From: Chryseobacterium sp. CH25
Lineage (GTDB): Bacteria > Bacteroidota > Bacteroidia > Flavobacteriales > Weeksellaceae
NCBI RefSeq assembly: GCF_004119455.1
Contig: NZ_NRQT01000003.1
Location: 434,001 to 498,000, forward strand
DNA: 64,000 nucleotides
Direction of reading: 5' to 3'
Under the pieces are notes generated by a model. That model was not told the DNA's origin, ran no database searches, and was given only the letters and a program-made list of their open reading frames with translations. The translations under genes were made by a program, and so were the position numbers. How positions within the stretch are numbered: position 1 is the first letter of the stretch; each line of letters begins with the position of its first letter. Of this stretch, positions 8,887 through 17,276 are shown one piece after another.

Positions 8887-10221
8887 ATGGTGCAAACCAC
8901 AGATATACCAGTAATGGCATTAAAAGAACAAATCATCGAAAACCATAATGAGTTTTTGGAGAGCCTTCGTCACAGATTTCTGGATGATGATAGAAAAGCT
9001 GCTCTTCAGAAGTTTGAAAACATTGGTTTTCCGACAAAAAAAGACGAAGAATATAAATATACCAATCTAAAGGAGATCACGGAAAAAAGCTACAACTTCT
9101 TCCCGAAAGAAAACCACAATATCACTAAAGAACAGTTTGATGAACTGCACCTTGGAGAAGAAAATTTTGATTGGATTGTTTTCGTAAACGGTAAACTTCA
9201 TAAAGAACTTTCAAAAGTTTCTATTGAAAATGTAGAGTTCCTTTCATTCAACTATGCATTGAATGATGACAAACATAAAGAGGTATTTGAAAAATATTTC
9301 AACACAATTGCTTCCAAAGATTTAGCTTTCACCAACTTAAACCTTGCGTACTGCAAATATGGTTTCTTTTTGAAGGTTCCTAAAAATGTAGTGATTGAAA
9401 AGCCAATTCATGTTTTCTACATTTCTCAGAATCAGGACGAAAATACATTCTACAATACAAGAAATTTATTAATCGTAGAAGAAGGTGCTAAAGTTGAGGT
9501 TATTGAAAGCCATCACAATTTTGATGACACTTATGTGTTCACCAATTCTGTGACGGAAATCTTTACTTATCCAAATGCAAAAGCAGACTGGCACAAACTT
9601 CAGAACGATAACAATACTTCTTACCTTGTAGACAACACCTTTGCTAGACAAGAGAAAGACAGCTTAACCACTGTAAATACATTCTCTTTCGGAGGTAAGC
9701 TGGTAAGAAATAACCTTGATTTTATTCAGAATGGATCCAATATCAATTCATTCATGAACGGGATCACAATTATCGGAAAAGATCAGTTGGTAGATCACCA
9801 CACAGCGGTTCACCATAACTTCCCTAACTGTGAAAGTTACCAGAACTACAAAGGAATCTTTGATGGCAATGCTCACGGAGTGTTCAACGGAAAAGTTTTT
9901 GTTGATAAAATTGCTCAGAAGACTAATGCTTACCAGCAGAACAACAATGTACTGCTAAGCGAGGGAGCAAGTATTGATACTAAACCTCAGTTGGAGATCT
10001 TTGCAGATGATGTAAAATGTTCTCACGGATGTACAGTAGGTCAGCTTAATGAAGATGCCCTATTCTATCTAAGAGCCAGAGGAATTTCTAAAAAAGAAGC
10101 TCAGGCATTACTTTTATATGCATTTGCGAATGATGCAATGCAGAACATCGATATTGAGCCTCTTAAAGAAAAGATTTCAAAGCTTTTAGCTGAGAAATTA
10201 GAAGTAGATATAGAATTCTAA
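8887..10221 (+). CDS. sufD: Fe-S cluster assembly protein SufD
   Basis: 444 residues from ATG 8887; an in-frame ATG at 8914 (MALKEQ) is an equally good start and fits the usual SufD beginning better. The C-terminal beta-helix includes KCSHGCTVGQ, whose His (H380 from the first start) matches the catalytic-interface His of E. coli SufD, then ALFYLRARGIS. The 135-bp gap from sufC contains small dyads but no clear terminator. No sufS, sufE or sufU follows; the operon ends at a bidirectional terminator. Confidence 0.96.
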   Translation: MVQTTDIPVMALKEQIIENHNEFLESLRHRFLDDDRKAALQKFENIGFPTKKDEEYKYTNLKEITEKSYNFFPKENHNITKEQFDELHLGEENFDWIVFVNGKLHKELSKVSIENVEFLSFNYALNDDKHKEVFEKYFNTIASKDLAFTNLNLAYCKYGFFLKVPKNVVIEKPIHVFYISQNQDENTFYNTRNLLIVEEGAKVEVIESHHNFDDTYVFTNSVTEIFTYPNAKADWHKLQNDNNTSYLVDNTFARQEKDSLTTVNTFSFGGKLVRNNLDFIQNGSNINSFMNGITIIGKDQLVDHHTAVHHNFPNCESYQNYKGIFDGNAHGVFNGKVFVDKIAQKTNAYQQNNNVLLSEGASIDTKPQLEIFADDVKCSHGCTVGQLNEDALFYLRARGISKKEAQALLLYAFANDAMQNIDIEPLKEKISKLLAEKLEVDIEF

Positions 10222-10240
10222 TCGATATATATTGATACAT

Positions 10241-10269
10241 AAAAAGCACTTCGTTTTGAAGTGCTTTTT
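10241..10269. terminator. Bidirectional intrinsic terminator after sufD
   Basis: Perfect 12-bp stem AAAAAGCACTTC / GAAGTGCTTTTT (10241-10252 with 10258-10269), loop GTTTT. The A-tract and T-tract let it act for sufD and for the convergent DUF3078 gene. Confidence 0.9.
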
Positions 10270-10289
10270 TATTGCTTTCTATTCTGAAA

Positions 10290-11213
10290 TTATTTTTTCA
10301 GCCAGCTTTGATTATCTTTATTTTCTGAACGTTTCTTCCCGTTATCAAAATTATATGCTAATCCAACACCCAGAGTTTGCTTCAGCTGGGTTTTCCATAT
10401 TTGGTTGTGATCATATAACAGATCCAGCGTTACATTCGTAGAAATATATTTATTAATTTTCATGCTTAAAACACCGCTATAGCCAAGAACTAATCTTTCC
10501 GGATGATCCAGATAGTTTGAGAACACAGAGGCTGTGTTAAGCAAAGTAATGTTCTCCATAATTTTCAGCTTATACATTGCTGTTCCCAGGAAACCGAACT
10601 GGAAAAGAGAAGAATCTCCATCATTTTTAAGTCCGTAGGTTCCTGCTTTTTGAAGATCTTTATCTAACACAAAAGTCCATCTGGCATTTGCCGGACGCAA
10701 TGTCACTGTAAGATTGTCATTTGGACGGTAAGTAACCCCTGCTCCAAGGCTTAAATAACCTGGTGCCATAAAGTTTGAGATTTTCTTTGCATCAGGATTG
10801 TTACCATCTTCATAACCGGGCGCAAACTGAGTCTGAAGACCGGCACCTGCAGAAATATACCAATGTTTAGCAAACTCTCTACCATAGTTTGTAGACAGGT
10901 TGATAACATCCTGAGTTTTTCTTACTCCGGTACCTTGCGTGTTGTTTTGTCCGTAACCAAGAATAATAATGTTTTCCCAAAGGTCTTTCCCTTTTTCATA
11001 AGTAAGGTTGTAATTGACACCGGCAAGCCATCCTACGTTGTTGGCTCCACCACCAACCCAGTTTGAAAAGGCAGCCTGATTAAGCATTAAAGTATTTTGT
11101 CCCTGGATAGACCAGGCCTTAACAGTATCTGTTGCAGGAGCATCAGTTTTTGTTTCCTGAGCCATGGCCATAGCTCCAAAAGAAATGGAAGCGATCAATA
11201 AAACTTTTTTCAT
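10290..11213 (-). CDS. DUF3078 outer-membrane-like protein, copy 1
   Basis: 307 residues: a signal peptide (MKKVLLIASISFGAMAMAQ), then the DUF3078 hallmark W-x-x-x-G-x-NTLMLNQAAFSNWVGGGANN and a series of amphipathic beta strands ending in a polar tail. It is probably an outer-membrane beta-barrel or periplasmic beta protein; the function is unknown. It is a close paralogue of the next gene upstream, with most aligned positions identical across the whole length. A well-spaced promoter of its own precedes it, so the two copies can be expressed independently. Confidence 0.9.
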   Translation of the reverse strand: MKKVLLIASISFGAMAMAQETKTDAPATDTVKAWSIQGQNTLMLNQAAFSNWVGGGANNVGWLAGVNYNLTYEKGKDLWENIIILGYGQNNTQGTGVRKTQDVINLSTNYGREFAKHWYISAGAGLQTQFAPGYEDGNNPDAKKISNFMAPGYLSLGAGVTYRPNDNLTVTLRPANARWTFVLDKDLQKAGTYGLKNDGDSSLFQFGFLGTAMYKLKIMENITLLNTASVFSNYLDHPERLVLGYSGVLSMKINKYISTNVTLDLLYDHNQIWKTQLKQTLGVGLAYNFDNGKKRSENKDNQSWLKK

Positions 11214-11229
11214 AATTAACGATTTACTA

Positions 11230-11257
11230 CAAATGTATAAATAATAATTTACGCCAA
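11230..11257 (-). promoter_or_regulatory. Promoter of DUF3078 copy 1
   Basis: On the minus strand TTG (11255-11257), 17 bp, then TACATTTG (11230-11237), which fits TTG-N17-TAnnTTTG. The -7 element ends 16 bases before the ATG. Confidence 0.65.
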
Positions 11258-11391
11258 GATAAAACTCACTTTAAATTGAATTGAACCCAATCAGAATTTC
11301 CTTTATAACACAATGAAAATAAAACACATAAACAACCACTCCTAACACTACGAACTTAAAGCAACTTAAAACCTAATCCTTTGAAATCAAA

Positions 11392-11419
11392 AAAAGCACC
11401 TCATTTCTGAAATGCTTTT
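11392..11419 (-). terminator. Weak terminator-like hairpin after DUF3078 copy 2
   Basis: AAAAGCA (11392-11398) pairs with TGCTTTT (11413-11419) around 14 bases that can pair only partly. It is A-rich on the left, giving a T-run on the minus strand, and lies 24 bases past the stop of the upstream minus-strand gene. Confidence 0.4.
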
Positions 11420-11442
11420 ATAATTAAATTATTATTGCTGAT

Positions 11443-12369
11443 TTATTTTTTAATCCACCACTGGCTGTCTTTACGATCGGAGCGTTTTACTCCGTTTTCA
11501 AGTGTATAGGCAAATCCAATTCCCAATGTTTGTTTTAGCTGTGTTTTTTCAATCTGATTATGATCATACAACAAATCCAGTGAAATATTGGATGAGATAT
11601 ACTTGTTAACCTTAAGATTCAGAAGTGCTCCATAAGCAAGCACCAATCTATCAGGACGATCCAAGTAATTGGAAAAGACTGAAGCCGTATTGGTTAAGTG
11701 AATATCTTCCATGATCTTAAGCTTATACATTGCCGTTCCAAGGAAACCGAATTGTAATAATGAAGTAGCGCCATCTGTTTTTAAACCGTAGTTCCCGGCA
11801 AGTTGAAGTTCCTTATCCAGTACAAATGTCCATCTGGCGTTGGTAGGGCGCAAAGTTACCGTTAAGTCATCATTTGGCCTGTAAGTGATACCCATCCCGA
11901 CGTTCAGATACCCCGGAGCCATAAAATTTGAGATTTTTTTAGCTTCCGGATTATTGCCGTCTTCATATCCAGGAGCAAACTGAGACTGTAATCCTGCACC
12001 TAACGAGAAATACCAGCTTTTGGAAAATTTCCGCCCATAGTTGGTAGAAACATTAATGACATCCTGGGTTTTTCTTATTCCCAGCCCTTTAGTATCATTC
12101 TGCCCATAACCAAGGACAATAATATTCTCCCAAAGATCTTTATCTTTTTCATAGGTAATATTATAATTGGCACCGGCAAGCCAACCAACGTTATTGGCTC
12201 CCCCACCTACCCAATTGGAGAAGGCCGCCTGATTAATCATTACTGTATTTTTTCCTAATACTGACCAGTATTTCACAGTGTCTGTCACTACTGAATCTTT
12301 TTTCAATTCTTCTTGTGCACTTGCATAAATCCCCATAAATATGGAAAGAATCAATAAAAACTTCTTCAT
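11443..12369 (-). CDS. DUF3078 outer-membrane-like protein, copy 2
   Basis: 308 residues, signal peptide MKKFLLILSIFMGIYASAQ, then the same NTVMINQAAFSNWVGGGANN hallmark as the neighbouring copy and matching strands throughout. The two copies differ mainly in the linker after the signal peptide and at the very C-terminus (SQWWIKK against NQSWLKK). A -7-like TATTTTTG lies at 12391-12398 on the minus strand, without a spaced TTG. Function unknown; probably an envelope beta protein. Confidence 0.9.
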   Translation of the reverse strand: MKKFLLILSIFMGIYASAQEELKKDSVVTDTVKYWSVLGKNTVMINQAAFSNWVGGGANNVGWLAGANYNITYEKDKDLWENIIVLGYGQNDTKGLGIRKTQDVINVSTNYGRKFSKSWYFSLGAGLQSQFAPGYEDGNNPEAKKISNFMAPGYLNVGMGITYRPNDDLTVTLRPTNARWTFVLDKELQLAGNYGLKTDGATSLLQFGFLGTAMYKLKIMEDIHLTNTASVFSNYLDRPDRLVLAYGALLNLKVNKYISSNISLDLLYDHNQIEKTQLKQTLGIGFAYTLENGVKRSDRKDSQWWIKK

Positions 12370-12617
12370 TACTCTAAATAATTTTCAATGCAAAAATATT
12401 AATATAATTTTTTTAAAAGGTAAATTTACCCTTAAACAATATACTTTTTCTTATTTCAAACTACTGACAACAAAATACTTCAATCAAATCAAGCCAAAAT
12501 AATCAGGTCAAAAGTTAAATTTGATACCTTTTGTCTTAAAATCAGGCGGATATAAACCGTTTCATCGCCAAATTTTCCGAAATTTATCCTTGGCTTTTGA
12601 TTTGACGTACAATCTTC

Positions 12618-13385
12618 ATGTTTAAAAATGTAATTTCCAAAAGAGCGATTATATACCCTTTGCTGATGCTATCTGCAATGTGGTTCGGTTATTTTTTACA
12701 AATGAACGGCTTTTTTGGAAGTTGCTTCGGAGCCATTATTCCCCTTGTCCCCGAAGGGCTCTTGGGGATAGTAACTTCTCCTCTTTTACATGGAAATATA
12801 GATCATATCATAGGAAACTCTATTCCTATAGCTGCACTAATGTTTCTATTATATCAATTCTATCCGTTGGTTGCCAATAAGGTTTTCTTTATCGGATGGA
12901 TTGCAACAGGACTTCTTGTATGGCTACTTCCTCCTATTGACATCATGACCGGTGAATATATGTACACCTGTACCATTGGAGCCAGTGGTGTAGTGTATGT
13001 ACTCGCCTTTTTCCTTTTCTTCAGTGGTGTTTTCAAGTGGAATATGAAACTTCTGACTATTTCTTTACTTGTTGTCTTATATTACGGAAGTCTGGTATGG
13101 GGAATGCTTCCTGAAGAGCTCTTCTATAATATGCAGGAACCGAGTAAAATCTCCTGGCAGGCCCATCTTTCCGGAGCTATTGTAGGAAGTATCATTGCTT
13201 TTGCTTTTAAAAATGTTGGGGAGAAAAAGAAAAAATTCATCTGGGAATACCCTAATTATTACAGTGAGAAGGATGATAAACTATGGCAGGAATACAAAGA
13301 AAATCACCCCGAAGATTTTATGGAACTTCCCTATAAAAAAAGAGATGACATCTGGGATCATTTGGATGAATTAAGAAGAAAATAA
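12618..13385 (+). CDS. Rhomboid family intramembrane serine protease
   Basis: 255 residues, six membrane helices in the first ~195, then a charged cytoplasmic tail. The catalytic dyad is S123 in GASG and H183 in AHLSGA; the family HxxxN-type block appears as LLHGNIDHIIGN. It cleaves transmembrane helices of unknown substrates in the inner membrane. It lies 33 bp before dprA on the same strand, so the two may be co-transcribed. An alternative role as an inactive rhomboid is unlikely because both catalytic residues are present. Confidence 0.9.
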   Translation: MFKNVISKRAIIYPLLMLSAMWFGYFLQMNGFFGSCFGAIIPLVPEGLLGIVTSPLLHGNIDHIIGNSIPIAALMFLLYQFYPLVANKVFFIGWIATGLLVWLLPPIDIMTGEYMYTCTIGASGVVYVLAFFLFFSGVFKWNMKLLTISLLVVLYYGSLVWGMLPEELFYNMQEPSKISWQAHLSGAIVGSIIAFAFKNVGEKKKKFIWEYPNYYSEKDDKLWQEYKENHPEDFMELPYKKRDDIWDHLDELRRK

Positions 13386-13418
13386 AACTTATTTCATTAC
13401 ATTTGATAAAAAACACAC

Positions 13419-14528
13419 ATGATCTCCGAAGAATATTTATATGCCATCGCTTTACGTGAAAGCAGCCAGATTGGTGATATCAATTTCCATAAACTTGTAA
13501 GAACCTTTGGAAGTGCAGAAAATGCATGGAAAAAAGCAAAGAGAGAATATAAAAAACTGGAGGGTATAGGACCCAAAACAGTTGCTGATATTGGGAATGA
13601 AAATCATCTGAAATTAGCAGAAAAAGAACTTAAATTCTGCGAAAAAAACAATATTCAAATCAAATTAAAGCATCTTAATGAGTCTCCTGCTCTTCTTAGT
13701 GAGTGCATAGATGCTCCTTCCATCCTCTATCAAAAAGGAAGCATTGATGAATCCCTTCAAAAAGTAAGTATTGTTGGAACCCGTAATATGACACCTTACG
13801 GAAAACAGTTTATCGGAGATTTCTTTGAAGCGACCCAATCTGCAAAATATGTTTCTGTAAGTGGCCTTGCATTAGGAGTAGATAAAGAAACTCATGAGCA
13901 GTCTATCCGATATAAAAAACCAACAGTAGCAGTTCTTGCCCATGGTTTTGAGTTCTTATATCCTGCTAAAAACAGAAAACTATCTGAGAAAATTCTTCAG
14001 GAAGGAGGTATTTTATTAACAGAATTCAATTCTACAAGAAAACCAGATCGTGAAAATTTCATTCAGCGAAATAGAATTATAGCAGGGCTCTCCCCAGCAA
14101 CCATCGTTATAGAAACCGGATTTGGTGGTGGTTCTGTAAGTACAGCAACATTTGCGAATGATTATAACAGAGACGTTTTTGCTCTTCCTGGGAAAATCAC
14201 AGATATTCATAGCCAAGGCTGTAATCAATTGATTCTGCATAACAAAGCAACGGCTATTTCTACGATAAAAGATCTCATAAACATGTTAGGTTTCAATAAT
14301 CCAAAAGAAAAAATTGCTGAGCTTTTCCCTTACAGCGAAACAACAATACAGTTAACTGATAATCAAGAAATTATTCATCAATTCATCAAACAGAATCCTC
14401 AAATTTCTCTGGATGATCTTGCCCAGAAAACAGACCTTTCTTCTCACAAAATTTTACCGATAATTTTAGAATTAGAACTTTTGGGGAAAGTAAAATCATT
14501 TTCCGGGAGACAATTTATCGCAATTTAA
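13419..14528 (+). CDS. dprA: DNA-processing protein DprA
   Basis: 369 residues. An N-terminal helical segment with a helix-hairpin-helix-like LEGIGPKTVADI (about 48-60) is followed by the DprA Rossmann domain with VGTRNMTPYGK, the SGLALGVDKETHEQ block, and the FIQRNRIIAGLSPATIVIE region. The C-terminus is a winged-helix-like domain (about 310-369). DprA protects incoming single-stranded DNA and loads RecA during natural transformation. With the ComM/YifB ATPase at 38.4-39.9 kb, it suggests natural competence functions, but no uptake genes are in the window. Confidence 0.94.
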   Translation: MISEEYLYAIALRESSQIGDINFHKLVRTFGSAENAWKKAKREYKKLEGIGPKTVADIGNENHLKLAEKELKFCEKNNIQIKLKHLNESPALLSECIDAPSILYQKGSIDESLQKVSIVGTRNMTPYGKQFIGDFFEATQSAKYVSVSGLALGVDKETHEQSIRYKKPTVAVLAHGFEFLYPAKNRKLSEKILQEGGILLTEFNSTRKPDRENFIQRNRIIAGLSPATIVIETGFGGGSVSTATFANDYNRDVFALPGKITDIHSQGCNQLILHNKATAISTIKDLINMLGFNNPKEKIAELFPYSETTIQLTDNQEIIHQFIKQNPQISLDDLAQKTDLSSHKILPIILELELLGKVKSFSGRQFIAI

Positions 14529-14662
14529 GAATTAACGATTTCTTAATACTGCATTATTTCATACATAACATTTAATTTTTAATAATTTTTAATCACAAAT
14601 TATCAATTTAATAATATTTCAAAACATTATTATTTAATTTTTAACAATGTTAAAATAGAGTG

Positions 14663-14692
14663 TTGTGAATCTTGAAAAAAAAATTAAATTTG
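14663..14692 (+). promoter_or_regulatory. Consensus flavobacterial promoter of gdhA
   Basis: TTG (14663-14665), 19-bp spacer, TAAATTTG (14685-14692): an exact TTG-N19-TAnnTTTG promoter. The start site is predicted about 14699, giving a leader of about 20 bases before ATG 14719. Confidence 0.8.
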
Positions 14693-14718
14693 TTGACAAT
14701 AATATTCAACCTTAATAT

Positions 14719-16077
14719 ATGGAACAATATAATATTGACCAGAAAATCCAAGAGTTTATTGCAAAAATTGAAGCAAAAAATCCTAACGAACCGGAATTCT
14801 TACAGGCTGTAAAAGAAGTTGCCGTAACTGTAATTCCATTCATTGCTACGAGAAAAGAATATAACGGAATGAAGCTGCTTGAAAGAATGGCTGAAGCTGA
14901 AAGAATTATTATCTTCAGAGTTCCATGGGTTGACGATAAAGGAGAAATTCAGGTTAACAGAGGTTTCAGAATCCAAATGAACTCTGCGATTGGACCATAC
15001 AAAGGAGGAATCCGTTTCCACCCTACTGTAAACTTATCAGTTCTTAAGTTCTTAGCTTTCGAACAAGTGTTTAAAAACTCTTTAACTACTCTTCCAATGG
15101 GTGGTGGTAAAGGAGGTTCAGATTTTGATCCGCAAGGAAAATCTGATATGGAAGTAATGCGTTTCTGCCAGGCTTTCATGACTGAATTATGTAAGCACAT
15201 CGGTCCTGAGACAGATGTACCTGCAGGAGATATCGGTGTAGGAGCTAGAGAAATTGGTTACCTATTCGGACAATACAAGAAAATCAGAAACGAATTTACA
15301 GGAGTTCTTACAGGAAAAGGACTTGCTTACGGAGGTTCATTAATCCGTCCTGAAGCTACAGGATACGGAGTTGTATACTTCGCTGAGCAGATGCTTAAGA
15401 CTATCGGACAGAATTTCCAAGGGAAAACAGTAACGGTATCAGGTTTCGGAAACGTAGCTTGGGGTGTTATCAAGAAAGCAACTGAGCTTGGAGCAAAAGT
15501 TGTAACACTTTCTGGTCCTGACGGATATGTTTATGATAAAGACGGTATCAGCGGAGAAAAAATTGATTATTTATTAGAACTTAGAGCTTCTGGAAACAAC
15601 AGAGCTGAGGACTATGTTAAAAAATATCCATCTGCTGAATTCCACGCTGGAAAACGTCCTTGGGAAGTGAAGTGTGACGTAGCATTCCCTTCTGCAACTC
15701 AAAACGAATTAGATTTAGATGATGCAAGAAAATTAGTTGAAAATGGATGTCTTTGTGTAACTGAAGCAGCTAACATGCCTTCTACATTAGACGCTATCAA
15801 CTATTTCTTAGACAATAAAGTATTATTCTCTCCTGGTAAAGCTTCCAACGCTGGAGGTGTTGCAACTTCAGGATTAGAAATGACTCAGAACTCTATCCGT
15901 CTTAACTGGACTTCTGAAGAAGTTGACGCAAGATTAAAGGAAATCATGATCGGTATCCACAAAGCTTGTAGAGATTACGGAAAAGACGAAGACGGTTATG
16001 TAAACTACGTAAAAGGTGCAAATATTGCAGGCTTCGTAAAAGTAGCAGAAGCAATGTTAGCTCAAGGAGTGGTGTAA
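14719..16077 (+). CDS. gdhA: Glutamate dehydrogenase, hexameric NADP-type
   Basis: 452 residues, the usual length of the bacterial small-hexamer enzyme. GGIRFHP, the catalytic-lysine loop PMGGGKGG, and PAGDIGVGAREIGY are all present, then the nucleotide-binding domain with SGFGNVAWG. It interconverts 2-oxoglutarate plus ammonia and glutamate in the cytoplasm, a main ammonia-assimilation step. The strong consensus promoter and codon choice (few rare codons, many preferred endings) suggest high expression. Monocistronic, with a terminator 9 bases after the stop. Confidence 0.96.
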   Translation: MEQYNIDQKIQEFIAKIEAKNPNEPEFLQAVKEVAVTVIPFIATRKEYNGMKLLERMAEAERIIIFRVPWVDDKGEIQVNRGFRIQMNSAIGPYKGGIRFHPTVNLSVLKFLAFEQVFKNSLTTLPMGGGKGGSDFDPQGKSDMEVMRFCQAFMTELCKHIGPETDVPAGDIGVGAREIGYLFGQYKKIRNEFTGVLTGKGLAYGGSLIRPEATGYGVVYFAEQMLKTIGQNFQGKTVTVSGFGNVAWGVIKKATELGAKVVTLSGPDGYVYDKDGISGEKIDYLLELRASGNNRAEDYVKKYPSAEFHAGKRPWEVKCDVAFPSATQNELDLDDARKLVENGCLCVTEAANMPSTLDAINYFLDNKVLFSPGKASNAGGVATSGLEMTQNSIRLNWTSEEVDARLKEIMIGIHKACRDYGKDEDGYVNYVKGANIAGFVKVAEAMLAQGVV

Positions 16078-16085
16078 AAAATAAT

Positions 16086-16115
16086 AAAGGTTGGGATAAA
16101 CTCCCGACCTTTTTT
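16086..16115 (+). terminator. Intrinsic terminator of gdhA
   Basis: AAAGGTTGGGA / TCCCGACCTTT stem (16086-16096 with 16102-16112; one G-T wobble), loop TAAAC, then T-run to 16115. Confidence 0.88.
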
Positions 16116-16165
16116 GATATAGCCTGTTCCCGGGATAATGGGAAAAAAGTAAAAAGTGAAAGGAG

Positions 16166-16194
16166 AAAGTGCTGCTATATGCAGCACTTTTTTT
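16166..16194 (+). terminator. Terminator-like hairpin immediately before the DUF1801 start
   Basis: Perfect 10-bp stem AAAGTGCTGC / GCAGCACTTT (16166-16175 with 16181-16190), loop TATAT, followed by a T-run. It ends only 6 bases before ATG 16201 and is separate from the gdhA terminator. It could be a second gdhA terminator or an attenuator for the downstream gene. Confidence 0.75.
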
Positions 16195-16200
16195 ATTTTT

Positions 16201-16575
16201 ATGAATATGGAAAACACCTTTAAAAATATTGATGATTACATCCTTTTATTCCCTATCAATGTTCAGAAAAGGTTTATTGGGCTAAGAAAGGCAATCCATT
16301 CCCAAGTTCCCAATCTTGAAGAATATATTAGCTATCAGATGCCTGCTTTTAAGTATAAAGGAAAACCTTTGGTTTATTTTGCCGGATATAAAAAACACAT
16401 CGGATTCTATCCTGGTGCTGAAGGAATCAAAAATTTTGAAAAAGATTTTGAAGAAAGGAATTACAAGTTTTCTAAAGGAGCTGTACAGTTTCCGATAGAT
16501 GAAGATATTCCATTGGATCTGGTTAATAAGATTGTAGCATTTAGGATTACAGAAATTGAGCAAAAAAAATCCTGA
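16201..16575 (+). CDS. DUF1801 (YdhG-like) protein
   Basis: About 124 residues from ATG 16201 (or 122 from ATG 16207). A longer reading from 16156 would translate through a perfect terminator hairpin, so I reject it. The family pattern is YILLFPINVQKRFIGLRKAI near the start, YQMPAFKYKGKPLVYFAGYKKHIGFYPG in the middle, and FPIDEDIPLDLVNKIVAFR near the end, all standard for DUF1801. The fold is small and cytoplasmic; a few relatives have been proposed as iron chaperones, but the function is not established. No promoter fits between the hairpin and the start, which makes its expression a puzzle. Confidence 0.85.
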   Translation: MNMENTFKNIDDYILLFPINVQKRFIGLRKAIHSQVPNLEEYISYQMPAFKYKGKPLVYFAGYKKHIGFYPGAEGIKNFEKDFEERNYKFSKGAVQFPIDEDIPLDLVNKIVAFRITEIEQKKS

Positions 16576-16619
16576 AATACAAGATTCCAGGATTCAGACT
16601 AGTGTTTGCTAAAGTACTA

Positions 16620-16937
16620 TCACTTTTTCTTCTTAGATTTTTTCTCTTCTTTAGTGGCTTCTGCAGGTTTAGTAGCTTCCGTTGTGGTTCCCGCACTAGC
16701 TGTGGCTGTACCTGCCGGCGTTGCTGTTGAAGCTTCTGTTGCAGTAGTATTTTGTCCACTTGTTGTGGTCGTGGTAGAATTCCAATCTGTTTTGGTTTCT
16801 GATGTTTGCGGCTGTGTTTGAGTGGTGGTTGTCTGGTTATTAGTAGTGCTTTCGGCTGGCTTCTGGGTTTGTGTTTGAGCCGATACTGCGATTACTCCGA
16901 CTAAGGTAAACGCTGCCGTTAAAAATAACTTTTTCAT
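16620..16937 (-). CDS. Small secreted Thr/Ala/Gln-rich low-complexity protein
   Basis: 105 residues: a signal peptide (MKKLFLTAAFTLVGVIAVSAQ), then a low-complexity stretch rich in T, Q, A and E, ending in a Lys-rich tail (KEEKKSKKKK). No domain is recognisable. The composition suggests an extended, possibly envelope- or nucleic-acid-binding polypeptide; the function is unknown. The clean signal peptide and its match to flavobacterial export signals support a real gene. Confidence 0.7.
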   Translation of the reverse strand: MKKLFLTAAFTLVGVIAVSAQTQTQKPAESTTNNQTTTTQTQPQTSETKTDWNSTTTTTSGQNTTATEASTATPAGTATASAGTTTEATKPAEATKEEKKSKKKK

Positions 16938-17069
16938 AATGTAATATTTAAATGATTGTTTAAACTAAACGGGGGCTCATTTATAAAAATTATGTGTAAA
17001 TAGCTTATTTAACGGACTTTATCACTTTTTAAGAGGAATTTGTAAATATGAAAAAGAAAATCAAATCAT

Positions 17070-17092
17070 AAAAAAAGAGCCCCTTAAGGCTC
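17070..17092 (-). terminator. Minus-strand intrinsic terminator
   Basis: On the minus strand GAGCC / GGCTC stem (17077-17081 with 17088-17092), followed by at least six T (17071-17076). It would end the Kir channel / YkgJ transcript. Confidence 0.6.
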
Positions 17093-17178
17093 AAAGAATG
17101 ACTATTTTTAGTCTTTTATCGTCTTTAAAACTAATATTAAATGCTTTAACAATTTTTATTAGTTTTACTCTGGCTTTG

Positions 17179-17213
17179 AATCCTTGTCAAGGTTTAGAAC
17201 CTTGACAAGGATT
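17179..17213. repeat. Perfect 16-bp inverted repeat with 3-base loop
   Basis: AATCCTTGTCAAGGTT (17179-17194), loop TAG, and its exact complement (17198-17213). Each arm itself contains the near-palindrome CCTTGNCAAGG. No T-run follows on either strand, so it is not a simple terminator. It looks like an interspersed REP-like hairpin element. Confidence 0.65.
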
Positions 17214-17276
17214 GTTTGCTAAACTATTCCCAGTCAAGGCGTTCATTTTTCATCACCTTGCTTTTCATCTTAGAAT

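Larger units (their letters stand above)
16938..17276. other. 339-bp intergenic region
   Basis: Gap between two minus-strand genes. It holds the terminator of the upstream YkgJ gene (17070-17092), a second small GACTA/TAGTC hairpin (17100-17114), the long perfect palindrome at 17179-17213, and an AT-rich segment next to the start at 16937. I see no open frame with coding character and no well-formed TTG/TAnnTTTG promoter. Confidence 0.6.

Noticed and set aside
16156..16200. Longer N-terminus of the DUF1801 protein
   Set aside because: It would be translated through a perfect terminator hairpin, and family members begin at the inner Met.
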